Source: an uncultured Bacteroidota bacterium (GTDB lineage Bacteria > Bacteroidota > Bacteroidia > Chitinophagales > Chitinophagaceae). Taken from it: a stretch of 13,542 bases of DNA. The notes beneath the pieces are model-generated. The model saw nothing but the letters and a program-made list of their open reading frames with translations. It ran no database searches and had not been told where the DNA came from. The stretch is from contig CAIYVS010000554.1 of assembly GCA_903929655.1 (NCBI GenBank), forward strand, positions 1-13,542. The letters are read 5' to 3'. This document shows, piece after piece, positions 1 to 5,367 of the stretch. Every line of letters starts with the position of its first letter. Positions within the stretch are counted from its first letter, which is position 1. The translations under genes and the position numbers were made by a program.

Positions 1-2
1 AG

Positions 3-128
3 GTGCAAGGTGTACGACGTTTTAATAAAATGTTAAGCAGTAATAGTAAAGTTACGGCGACAATTTTACATACAGTAGGAACGAAAGAATATGACGGGAT
101 GGCTGTTGCTATTGTAAACAGACTGTAG
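3..128 (+). CDS. C-terminal end of a probable class I SAM-dependent methyltransferase (5' end outside window)
   Basis: The frame is open from the window edge to a TAG at 126-128 and gives 41 residues. It contains VRRFNKMLSSNSKVTATIL, then a GTKEYDGMAVAIV strand, then NRL at the end. A helix carrying RFN, a V-T-A-T-I strand and a final DGM strand followed by a hydrophobic strand resemble the C-terminus of O-methyltransferase-like (Methyltransf_3/24) Rossmann proteins. The SAM-binding motifs would lie outside the window, so the assignment rests on this tail alone. No terminator hairpin with a T-run follows. A possible diverged copy of a short hairpin repeat lies 26 bp downstream. Confidence 0.45.
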   Translation: MQGVRRFNKMLSSNSKVTATILHTVGTKEYDGMAVAIVNRL

Positions 129-154
129 CGCATTTATCCTCAGGTTTTGTGCCA

Positions 155-200
155 TTGTTGGTGTGTCGGGCATACCTGTCTACTGGCAATACAAAAAAAC
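155..200. repeat. possible diverged third copy of the 1854/5043 hairpin repeat
   Basis: The segment begins TTGTTGGTGT and ends GGCAATACAAAAAAAC. It is 46 bp long and shares both ends with the element at 1854-1900, which begins TTGTTGTGT and ends GGCAATACCAACAAAC; the middle is not conserved. Like the other copies it lies downstream of a coding region. Only the ends match, so this is tentative. Confidence 0.25.
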
Positions 201-245
201 ATGCATCGTCATTGCTCCCGGCTAGGTTTGGTCTTTCTCAAAATT

Positions 246-312
246 GATGAAACTGGCGAACACTAGCTTTTGCTGCTATCTGACTATGGTGAAGAAAAGA
301 AACCAGGAATAA
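246..312 (+). pseudogene. decayed 3' end of a protein gene, copy 1
   Basis: Reading from 246 gives DETGE. After small deletions the reading resumes as LTMVKKRNQE with a TAA at 310-312. It matches the tails of copies 2-4, whose shared sequence is KWLVDVYDETGE then VAIATILTMVKK. Upstream of 246 similarity fades, and no start or N-terminal part exists. This is the most degraded of the four copies. The family is not certain; the strand pattern with YDE, G and VAIAT looks like the last strands of hot-dog-fold acyl-CoA thioesterases. Confidence 0.5.
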
Positions 313-323
313 ATTCACTTCCC

Positions 324-358
324 AGATTTGACAACTTTTTTTTGAAGTTGTCAAATCT
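324..358. terminator. perfect 14-bp hairpin after gene-tail copy 1
   Basis: The arms AGATTTGACAACTT (324-337) and AAGTTGTCAAATCT (345-358) are exact reverse complements around a 7-nt loop of six T and one G. The hairpin starts 11 bp after the stop of tail copy 1. An identical hairpin sits at 3037-3071 after tail copy 3, so it probably served as that gene's terminator and moved with it. The 3' T-run is short (TTT). Confidence 0.6.
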
Positions 359-374
359 TTACACACCACACATT

Positions 375-480
375 ACCAAAGGCATGATGAAATGGCTGGT
401 ACATGTATATGATGAGACGGGGGGAAACCGTGGCTATCGCTATTATTTTGACAATGGTAAAGAAAAGAAACCAGGAATAA
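375..480 (+). pseudogene. decayed 3' end of the same gene, copy 2, frameshifted in a G run
   Basis: From 375 the reading is TKGMMKWLVHVYDETG. A run of six G at 419-424 then shifts the frame. Removing one G restores ETVAIAIILTMVKKRNQE and a TAA at 478-480, the same length from the Trp codon to the stop as in copies 3 and 4. Without the correction the frame runs into the downstream motif and produces a spurious 84-residue ORF (270-524). There is no start region or N-terminal part, so this is a remnant. It is followed at once by the tRNA-like motif. Confidence 0.55.
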
Positions 481-481
481 A

Positions 482-511
482 TTTGAATGGTTCGAGTCCA
501 ATTGGGTTCAC
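482..511 (+). other. tRNA-3'-end-like motif, copy A
   Basis: AATGGTTCGAGTCCAATTGG has the T-loop signature of a tRNA, TTCGAGT flanked by TGG and CCA. It is followed by GGGTTCAC, which could stand for an acceptor 3' strand. Nothing upstream can supply D and anticodon arms, because the protein-gene tail begins instead, so it is at most a fragment. Nearly identical at 3197-3226; partial copies at 3261-3279 and 5201-5230. Confidence 0.4.
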
Positions 512-680
512 GAGACAGGCCTAACTCTTAAAGCGACTTATATCTTGTAGCGAAAGATTGAAATACCTGATTCAATAAGTGGCCATTCTTTTCTACCAGC
601 CATTTGGAAAAATAGATTAAATTTAATCGTCGAATTTCGGCACCGGCAATCCGGCTTATCATCTCAAAAACACACATACA

Positions 681-1661
681 ATGAGTCACGTCATCAGAAA
701 GTCATACGAAGAAACTTTAAACATGATATCGCCAGAGGCATTTAAACAAATACGTAGCCAGCGAAAATGGCAAACTGTTGATATTAAAATTGAGGAGAAA
801 GACTTGCGTAAAAATATACATTTTTTAAATGATGCAGTTGTTCTAAGGCAGAGCCCCGAGGGTGTTCCCTTAATGACCACCACCGCTATTTACGGGCCCA
901 TCCGTCCGGGCAGCAAAGTAGCATTAACGCCCGGAAAAGGTACCGGCGTTACTGTGATAGAAGAAAATTGTACGGAAGAATCTTTGATCAGCAAATTGGA
1001 AGAACTGGAACGCAGAGCTTCGGAACCTAAAGAAGGCAATGCTATAACGGTTCGTGCCAATTGGGTGAGCAGTGACGACGGAGGCATGGTGCCGAGCCTT
1101 GATGAGTCGGCTAATGTATTTGGCAGTACAGGGTCCTTATACGTAAATGAGAAAGCTGTGGTGTTGCCGGTGCTGGATGTGGATCATCCGGACTATCATC
1201 AAACGCTTGCTTTTTACGGGGCCAAACTCCTTATGCCAAAAGAAGAATTTTGCCTGGGCTTCAACAAAATACTATTTGGCATGGAATACAATACCTCCTT
1301 GCCCGACTATATACGCAACTACGCCATGTCGCCTTTTGGCGGTGGCGGTATGTTTGTAGAGCATCATCCCTTCCCGCATATTTTCCTTCCCAGGCCAAAC
1401 GAAAAAGACCAGGTATTTTGTGAGGCCAAAGTTACATTAGGTCATAAGGTTAAAGACCCCGAAGATAAAATTCCCAAAATTATATTTACTACTTTCAGGG
1501 TTCCTTCAGACGGATCGGCCCTTGCCATCAAACCATCTGCAATTCATAACGATAGTTTTACAAACGGAAGATTAGCCGTGTTTGTTGCAAACACAGCAGC
1601 AGATACAGTAGCTTTCAGGGAAACTTCGCCATTTACCAATATAAGCGTAAAGGATAAATAA
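681..1661 (+). CDS. hypothetical 326-residue cytoplasmic protein, family not recognised
   Basis: The ORF encodes 326 residues with no signal peptide, membrane segment or low-complexity tract, so a soluble cytoplasmic protein is likely. I do not recognise the family. Visible features are a predicted helix rich in E/K (98-116), a four-glycine stretch GGGG (220-223) and EHHPFPHIFLP (227-237), whose three close histidines could bind a metal, although this is speculation. The C-terminal part is beta-rich (249-326). The ATG at 681 is the first Met in the frame and follows an adenine-rich AAAAACACACATACA leader, usual for Bacteroidota genes without Shine-Dalgarno. A 14-bp palindrome lies at 615-628. 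The gene sits alone between the two long direct repeats, convergent with the arr-type gene. Intact length and ordinary composition argue that it is a real gene. Confidence 0.8.
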   Translation: MSHVIRKSYEETLNMISPEAFKQIRSQRKWQTVDIKIEEKDLRKNIHFLNDAVVLRQSPEGVPLMTTTAIYGPIRPGSKVALTPGKGTGVTVIEENCTEESLISKLEELERRASEPKEGNAITVRANWVSSDDGGMVPSLDESANVFGSTGSLYVNEKAVVLPVLDVDHPDYHQTLAFYGAKLLMPKEEFCLGFNKILFGMEYNTSLPDYIRNYAMSPFGGGGMFVEHHPFPHIFLPRPNEKDQVFCEAKVTLGHKVKDPEDKIPKIIFTTFRVPSDGSALAIKPSAIHNDSFTNGRLAVFVANTAADTVAFRETSPFTNISVKDK

Positions 1662-1853
1662 AAAATACAGGAAAATTTAAAGGTTTCAATTTTGTTTTCC
1701 CGTTATTCGGGATGTTCTGAAAGGCATCTCGAATTCAGAGATAAATCCCATTCTGTGAATGGTATTTGAAAGTATGAAGTCCGGGCTTAGCTTAGTCTTC
1801 TCGACAAACCACATATTCAGCGGCAATTTCTGACTAAGCATTGGCATGATACT

Positions 1854-1900
1854 CTTGTTGTGTATGTATGATAGCCTTATGAAATGGCAATACCAACAAA
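1854..1900. repeat. 47-bp hairpin-forming repeat, copy 1
   Basis: It starts CTTGTTGTGTATG and ends GGCAATACCAACAAA. The ends are imperfect inverted repeats (TTGTTG with CAACAA, ATAGCC with GGCAAT). A related copy lies at 5043-5094 and a weaker one at 155-200. It lies in the 290-bp gap between two convergent genes, 48 bp beyond the 3' end of the arr-type gene. The rest of that gap shows no convincing gene or terminator; only CCCG-TTATT-CGGG at about 1699-1711 is palindromic. Confidence 0.5.
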
Positions 1901-1951
1901 CCTCCTGCAACTCATTTTCCGTCAGCGTGGCAGGTATGGGCATCTCATAAA

Positions 1952-2707
1952 TTAATTAATAATTTCTACTTTGGAATCCGCTTTGATATTCGCCAACTTT
2001 TCACGCCATTTTTGAAGAGCCTCGGGTGTTAATCTTACCCATTCTGTTATTTCACTAACAATTTTCAATGGCGCTTGGCTGCGATACGACCTTGTTGGAT
2101 TGCCGGGAAATTTTTTATCTGTAACATTCGGGTCATTTTCAAAGCTCCCCGTTGGCTCAACGATATAAACGCGTGCACACCCATCACCTTTCGCTATTTC
2201 TGCGGCAAGCCCTGCCCCATTAACCATGGCAGTAAAATAAATGTGATTCATTATAATTTGGGGCTTGTAATTCGACCTGAAACCTGCTGTCAACAAATCG
2301 CCAACCTGCAGATCAGCTTTTGTCCCGTGATAAAAGGGACCCTTGTCAGACGGTTTGTCAGTGAACGAGATCGCTAATTCATGATTCTTTTTTGCGTTGT
2401 CAAGGTCGCCTGATTCCTCATAGCATTTAGCAATATTTGAATATAGAGAAGGAAAAATTCCTTTAACATAGTCGTTATTGATTCTTAATGCAAACTGCAA
2501 AGCGGTCTCATGCCATTTTAATTTGTCGGAAACATTTTTTTGATGTCGGGCCACATTATGAGCAGCAATGAATTTTTCAAAGTCGTTTGTCGCTTCGTTC
2601 CAGGCTTGAAGAAATATTCTGCTTGCTTCTTCAGGTCTACTTTTTTCTTCCAGGTCCATACCTTGAAGACAGAGTTTAACAATAATGTTGTTTGGGTTAA
2701 ATTCCAT
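1952..2707 (-). CDS. arr: NAD(+)-rifampin ADP-ribosyltransferase (Arr) with N-terminal TPR-like helical domain
   Basis: Arr enzymes transfer ADP-ribose from NAD+ to a hydroxyl of rifamycins and inactivate them. The C-terminal 130 or so residues carry the family pattern: GPFYHGTKADLQVGDLL, then HIYFTAM, RVYIVEPTG, FENDPNVTDKKFPGNPTRSY and PLKIV. The His, Tyr and Asp of the known H-Y-D set are in place; numbered from the upstream Met at 2743 they are H139, Y169 and D204. Their spacings (30 and 65) match H19, Y49 and D84 of the mycobacterial enzyme. The N-terminal 115 or so residues are helical, with EEASRIFLQAWNEA and SNIAKCYEESGDLDNAKKNH resembling tetratricopeptide repeats. Classical Arr is about 140 residues and lacks this part. 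I chose the start at 2707 (MEFNPNN) because the TPR-like helices begin there; the frame also has ATG codons at 2743 and 2740. The gene is monocistronic and convergent with 681-1661. Actual resistance is inferred. Confidence 0.9.
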   Translation of the reverse strand: MEFNPNNIIVKLCLQGMDLEEKSRPEEASRIFLQAWNEATNDFEKFIAAHNVARHQKNVSDKLKWHETALQFALRINNDYVKGIFPSLYSNIAKCYEESGDLDNAKKNHELAISFTDKPSDKGPFYHGTKADLQVGDLLTAGFRSNYKPQIIMNHIYFTAMVNGAGLAAEIAKGDGCARVYIVEPTGSFENDPNVTDKKFPGNPTRSYRSQAPLKIVSEITEWVRLTPEALQKWREKLANIKADSKVEIIN

Positions 2708-2926
2708 TTGCAAATTGTTTGTTTGTTTACTATAAAACATCAATTCCGTTGCTTGTCCTTGGACTATTTAAATGTCTTACTATGACCGCTAACATTCGGA
2801 TTGCCGGATTGCGGCGATCACCTCTAAATAATGTGAATTTGCAAAAATACGATCATTTTCCTCTTGAGCTACCATTTTAATAGTCAAAATGCTCAATGCC
2901 TCAAAGATCTGTTTAGATAAACATCC

Positions 2927-3025
2927 AATAAGGCAAAATGGCTGGTTGATGTCTATGACGAGACCGGGGAACCCGTTGCAATTGCTACTATTTTGACTAT
3001 GGTGAAAAAGAAGGAGCAGGAATGA
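2927..3025 (+). pseudogene. 3' end of the repeated gene, copy 3 (best preserved)
   Basis: The frame reads NKAKWLVDVYDETGEPVA, then IATILTMVKKKEQE and a TGA at 3023-3025, without any frameshift. An in-frame TAA at 2918-2920 closes the frame upstream, so only about 32 codons of the original gene remain. The sequence resembles the final beta strands of hot-dog-fold thioesterases, but this is tentative. Between the arr-type gene and this remnant (2744-2926) I see no gene and no clear promoter. Confidence 0.55.
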
Positions 3026-3036
3026 ATTCACTATAC

Positions 3037-3071
3037 AGATTTGACAACTTTTTTTTGAAGTTGTCAAATCT
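3037..3071. terminator. perfect 14-bp hairpin after gene-tail copy 3
   Basis: Same arms and same 7-nt loop as 324-358 (arms at 3037-3050 and 3058-3071), 11 bp after the TGA of tail copy 3. The hairpin is better conserved than the gene tails around it, which suggests that the structure was kept by selection or was copied more recently. Confidence 0.6.
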
Positions 3072-3090
3072 TTGCGCACCCAAAGACATA

Positions 3091-3195
3091 ACCAAAAGCA
3101 TAGTAAAATGGCTGGTAGATGTATATGATGAGACTCGGGAGACCGTGGCTATTGCTACTATTTTGACAATAGTGAAGAAAAGGAATCAGGAATAA
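3091..3195 (+). pseudogene. 3' end of the repeated gene, copy 4
   Basis: The reading TKSIVKWLVDVYDETRE is followed by TVAIATILTIVKKRNQE and a TAA at 3193-3195, all in one frame. A Gly-to-Arg change in DETGE is the main difference from copy 3. It has 28 codons from the Trp codon to the stop, as in copies 2 (after correction) and 3. No start or N-terminal part is present; the copy begins abruptly 19 bp after the hairpin. Confidence 0.5.
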
Positions 3196-3196
3196 G

Positions 3197-3226
3197 TTTG
3201 AATGGTTCGAGTCCAATCGGGATCAC
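3197..3226 (+). other. tRNA-3'-end-like motif, copy B
   Basis: AATGGTTCGAGTCCAATCGG then GATCAC, directly behind gene-tail copy 4 exactly as copy A follows tail copy 2. The 7-nt loop TTCGAGT with TGG/CCA pairing is the T-arm pattern. There is no cloverleaf upstream. Confidence 0.4.
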
Positions 3227-3280
3227 AAAGCGGACATTTCAGAAATTGTAATAAACATTTGAGTACTATAGGGTTCACCG

Positions 3281-3320
3281 ATAAAGGATTACAGTTTTTG
3301 TAATCTTTTATTTATTTTTA
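3281..3320 (+). terminator. rho-independent terminator
   Basis: The 13-bp stem ATAAAGGATTACA (3281-3293) / TGTAATCTTTTAT (3299-3311), with one G-T wobble and a 5-nt loop, is followed by TTATTTTTA. It directly follows another GGGTTCACC motif (3271-3279). It insulates the downstream T9SS gene from anything read through the repeat region. No intact gene precedes it. Confidence 0.7.
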
Positions 3321-3359
3321 CCTACAGCGACGCTGGGCACGGCCATTCTTCTCTAAAAT

Positions 3360-3422
3360 CAAATATACCATTCGTAGAGTCAAAACAGCTATTCGTAGAG
3401 TCAAACCTGCGATTGGTAAAGT
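3360..3422 (+). promoter_or_regulatory. three tandem 21-bp sites, possible regulator-binding array
   Basis: The units start at 3360, 3381 and 3402, each exactly 21 bp. The shared pattern is CAAA, six variable bases, then ATTCGTAGAGT; the third unit reads ATTGGTAAAGT. The period equals two helical turns, so each site faces the same side of the DNA. In the first unit ACCATTCGT fits the published LytTR half-site pattern at eight of nine positions, and LytTR sites are direct repeats spaced by 12-13 bp. The other two units fit less well. The array ends 156 bp before the preferred start at 3579. Confidence 0.5.
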
Positions 3423-3578
3423 CAGTCCATTATGTTGACAATTTCTCCGATAATATTGAGGCGAAAATTTACCCCAAAAAAACAAACTTTTTCAATGCGT
3501 TATTTATTGAAATCATTACTTATGAAACATTCTATATATTTATTAAATATTAATTGTACACCTGATTATTTCAAAAAA

Positions 3579-5003
3579 ATGAGAATTTTGAATTTAAAAT
3601 TTTACTCAACAAAGCGCATTTTGGTAAGTACCTTGTTGACACTTTTGTGTTTCAATACATTTGCACAAGCATGGACAGAAGTTGGTACGGGCACAAATGC
3701 ACTAAAAGCAACCGGATCTGTAGCGTCCTTACTTATTGATGTCTCGGGAAATATTTACGCCGCAGGAGGATTTATTGACGGCAATCTTAATACCTACGTC
3801 GCTAAATGGAATGGTACCAGTTGGAGTGAATTAGGCACTGGTAGCAATGCTTTGATAAATTCCGGTTCGTTCAATACAATAGAATCAATTGCCGCTGATA
3901 ATTCCGGAAATATTTATGCTGCAGGAGAGTTCATAAATATAAATGGGAAACAATATGTTGCTAAATGGAATGGTACGAATTGGACAGAATTAGGTTTCGG
4001 TACTAATGCCCTTAACGCCAATGCTAATATTTATTCAATATTGGTTGACCATATCGGAAACGTATATGCTGCCGGAGATTTTACAAATTCAGGCAATAGC
4101 CGTTATGTTGCCAAATGGGATGGAACAAGCTGGTCAGAACTTGGCACTGGCGCTAATGCGCTGAATGCAAATGCAACAATATACAAAATAGCTCTAGATG
4201 CTTCGGGCAATATATATGCTGGTGGATATTTTACTGACGGCAATGGTAAAGAATACATTGCCAAATGGGATGGTACAAATTGGACTGAACTTGGGACAGG
4301 CACTAACGCGCTTAATGCTGATAATTTTGTGTCATCAATTGCTATAGATGCATCAGGTAATGTATATGCCGCAGGTAGATTTTCAGATTCCGTTATTTAT
4401 TCCTTAGGGAACGAGTATGTTGCTAAATGGGATGGTACAAATTGGACTAAAGTAGGGACAGGTACAAATGCCATTTTTAATGGCATTATACGTTCGCTTA
4501 TTAACGACAATGCCGGGAATTTATATATAGCCGGGGACTTTCTTAACACGAGTGCCAAGGAATATGTTGCTAAATGGGATGGTGGTAGCTGGAGCGAGGT
4601 AGGCACAGGAACTAATGCCCTGAATGCAAATGATCTTATTGAAACCGTTGCCCTTGACGGATCGGGGAACCTTTACGCAGGTGGCTTTTTTACTGACGCA
4701 ACATTTCACAAGTATGTGGCTAAATACGGTATGACTTCAGGTGTTGCAAATGTCCCCGGGTCTGTCAACATTATCTGTATTTCTCCTAACCCGGCCTCAA
4801 ATTCAGTTGCTATAAGTTTAAATAAACAATTTGCGAGTGCTGAAATTTATATTACAGATTTAATTGGCAGAGAAATATACCATTCAAATATCAGTAATTT
4901 AAAACACACAATTGATGTTTCTACCTGGAGCAATGGCTTGTATATATGTGACCTGAAAATCGATGGTAAAAAAAGCAGCGCTAAAATTGTGATTAATCGA
5001 TAA
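3579..5003 (+). CDS. T9SS-secreted protein with seven beta-propeller-type repeats
   Basis: The protein has 474 residues from the preferred start. Residues 1-31 are a signal peptide (MRILNLKFYSTKRILV, hydrophobic LSTLL-type core, cleavage near FAQA). The frame is open back to an ATG at 3432, but that would put 49 residues before the signal peptide, so 3579 is chosen. Residues 32-384 form seven repeats of 47-54 residues with W-T/S-E-L-G-T-G-x-N-A-L, then D-x-S-G-N-I/V-Y-A-A-G-x-F, then Y-V-A-K-W-D-G-T. The SGNIYAAG part resembles SBBP/NHL-type blades, and seven units would make one closed propeller. Residues 397-474 are a type A sorting domain (ISPNPASN, GLYICDLKIDGKKSSAKIVI), which directs export through T9SS and cell-surface attachment or release. 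The ligand or substrate is unknown. The three 21-bp sites upstream suggest regulation. Confidence 0.85.
   Translation: MRILNLKFYSTKRILVSTLLTLLCFNTFAQAWTEVGTGTNALKATGSVASLLIDVSGNIYAAGGFIDGNLNTYVAKWNGTSWSELGTGSNALINSGSFNTIESIAADNSGNIYAAGEFININGKQYVAKWNGTNWTELGFGTNALNANANIYSILVDHIGNVYAAGDFTNSGNSRYVAKWDGTSWSELGTGANALNANATIYKIALDASGNIYAGGYFTDGNGKEYIAKWDGTNWTELGTGTNALNADNFVSSIAIDASGNVYAAGRFSDSVIYSLGNEYVAKWDGTNWTKVGTGTNAIFNGIIRSLINDNAGNLYIAGDFLNTSAKEYVAKWDGGSWSEVGTGTNALNANDLIETVALDGSGNLYAGGFFTDATFHKYVAKYGMTSGVANVPGSVNIICISPNPASNSVAISLNKQFASAEIYITDLIGREIYHSNISNLKHTIDVSTWSNGLYICDLKIDGKKSSAKIVINR
3672..4730 (+). repeat. seven in-gene tandem repeats of about 150 bp
   Basis: Seven units of 50, 53, 50, 50, 54, 49 and 47 codons follow each other without linkers. 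DNA such as GCTAAATGG, GGTAC and AATTGGAC recurs almost unchanged at equivalent places. Units 3 to 5 look the most alike. This gives scope for recombination that would add or remove blades. Confidence 0.85.
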
Positions 5004-5042
5004 TTGCCGACTACATAATTTCTGCCTTGTTGCTGTTCTCAC

Positions 5043-5094
5043 CTTGTTGTTGCGTATGTAAGGATAGCACTTGTGAAAAGGCAATACCAACAAG
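5043..5094. repeat. 52-bp hairpin-forming repeat, copy 2
   Basis: It has terminal inverted repeats CTTGTTG (5043-5049) and CAACAAG (5088-5094), with inner GTAT (5054-5057) and ATAC (5084-5087) also able to pair. It shares CTTGTTG, GTATGTA, GATAGC and GCAATACCAACAA with 1854-1900 and begins 40 bp after the stop of the T9SS gene. There is no T-run right behind it, so a simple terminator role is not obvious. The rest of 5004-5200 shows no gene I can support. Confidence 0.5.
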
Positions 5095-5200
5095 CATCCT
5101 TCGTTTAATTTTTTGTTGGTGGTTTCTCCGATTAATCGTTCTATTATCGAAGTACTCACTTACAAAAATTATACTAATAACTTCAAATCTTCTAAAATTT

Positions 5201-5230
5201 GGTTCGAGAAACGTTCAATAGGGTTCACCC
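5201..5230 (+). other. partial tRNA-3'-end-like motif, copy D
   Basis: GGTTCGAG (5201-5208) followed by TTCAATAGGGTTCACC (5214-5229) keeps both halves of the motif seen at 482-511 and 3197-3226, with a different middle. As at 3271, GGGTTCACC leads straight into a terminator-like hairpin. Confidence 0.35.
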
Positions 5231-5237
5231 GAAAAGT

Positions 5238-5269
5238 AAAATCTGCTATTATAGCGGCTTTTGTTATTT
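5238..5269. terminator. probable bidirectional terminator between the T9SS gene and the DUF1801 gene
   Basis: The stem AAAATCTGCTA (5238-5248) / TAGCGGCTTTT (5252-5262), with one mismatch and one G-T wobble around a TTA loop, is followed by GTTATTT on the + strand and by T-rich sequence on the - strand. It lies between converging genes and could serve both. Confidence 0.5.
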
Positions 5270-5367
5270 ATTGAATTTCTTGTCCTTTCAATTCTTCGCC
5301 TGCCACATCCAGCAATTCAACTCTAGCACCTCATTGACGCGGGCGGTTCGATAATTATTTCATCAGC

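Larger units (their letters stand above)
246..595. repeat. left copy of a long diverged direct repeat
   Basis: This block aligns by eye, in the same order, with about 2960-3355. Matching parts in order are: a gene tail ending at 312 (right copy 3025), a 14-bp-arm hairpin at 324-358 (3037-3071), a second gene tail at 375-480 (3091-3195), a tRNA-T-arm-like motif at 482-511 (3197-3226), an AAAGCG segment near 528 (3227), and GGCCATTCTTTTCTA at 581-595 (3341-3355). The offset is about 2.71 kb up to the T-arm motif and 2.76 kb after it, because the right copy carries extra DNA including a terminator. Together with 129-245 and 596-680 this fills the gene-free stretch before 681. I see nothing else there except a 14-bp AT-rich palindrome at 615-628. 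Confidence 0.75.
2960..3355. repeat. right copy of the long diverged direct repeat
   Basis: It repeats the order seen at 246-595: gene tail, hairpin, gene tail, T-arm-like motif, AAAGCG segment, GGCCATTCTTCTCTA. It differs by about 46 extra bp between the T-arm motif and the last block, where a further GGGTTCACC motif and a terminator (3281-3320) are found. The two copies are similar throughout but diverged, so the duplication is not recent. The gene-free stretch 2744-3578 consists mainly of this repeat, the 21-bp tandem sites and the leader of the next gene. Confidence 0.75.

Noticed and set aside
615..628. 14-bp palindrome GATTAAATTTAATC before the 681 gene.
   Set aside because: AT-rich palindromes of this size are expected about once in this much sequence, so it is not called as an operator.
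1686..1943. An 85-residue minus-strand ORF downstream of the arr-type gene.
   Set aside because: It crosses the hairpin repeat at 1854-1900, whose other copy lies in a different reading context, so coding is unlikely.
643..2807. CCGGCAATCCG at 643-653 and its reverse complement at 2797-2807, as possible inverted ends of the arr segment.
   Set aside because: An 11-bp inverted match is expected many times by chance in a window this long, and nothing else supports element ends there.
2789..3079. A 96-residue minus-strand ORF whose end reads EALSILTIKMVAQEENDRIF.
   Set aside because: Most of it runs antisense through gene-tail copy 3 and the hairpin. The remaining part matches no family I recognise and there is no sign of a start region.
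1854..5094. Integron attC sites as an explanation of the hairpin repeats.
   Set aside because: The ends do not contain RYYYAAC and GTTRRRY core sites in the needed order, and no integron integrase is present.
5268..5330. Minus-strand reading RVELLDVAGEELKGQEIQ then a stop, downstream of the DUF1801 gene.
   Set aside because: It looks somewhat protein-like and could be a gene end, but it is about 20 codons, has an in-frame stop just upstream and shows no family motif.
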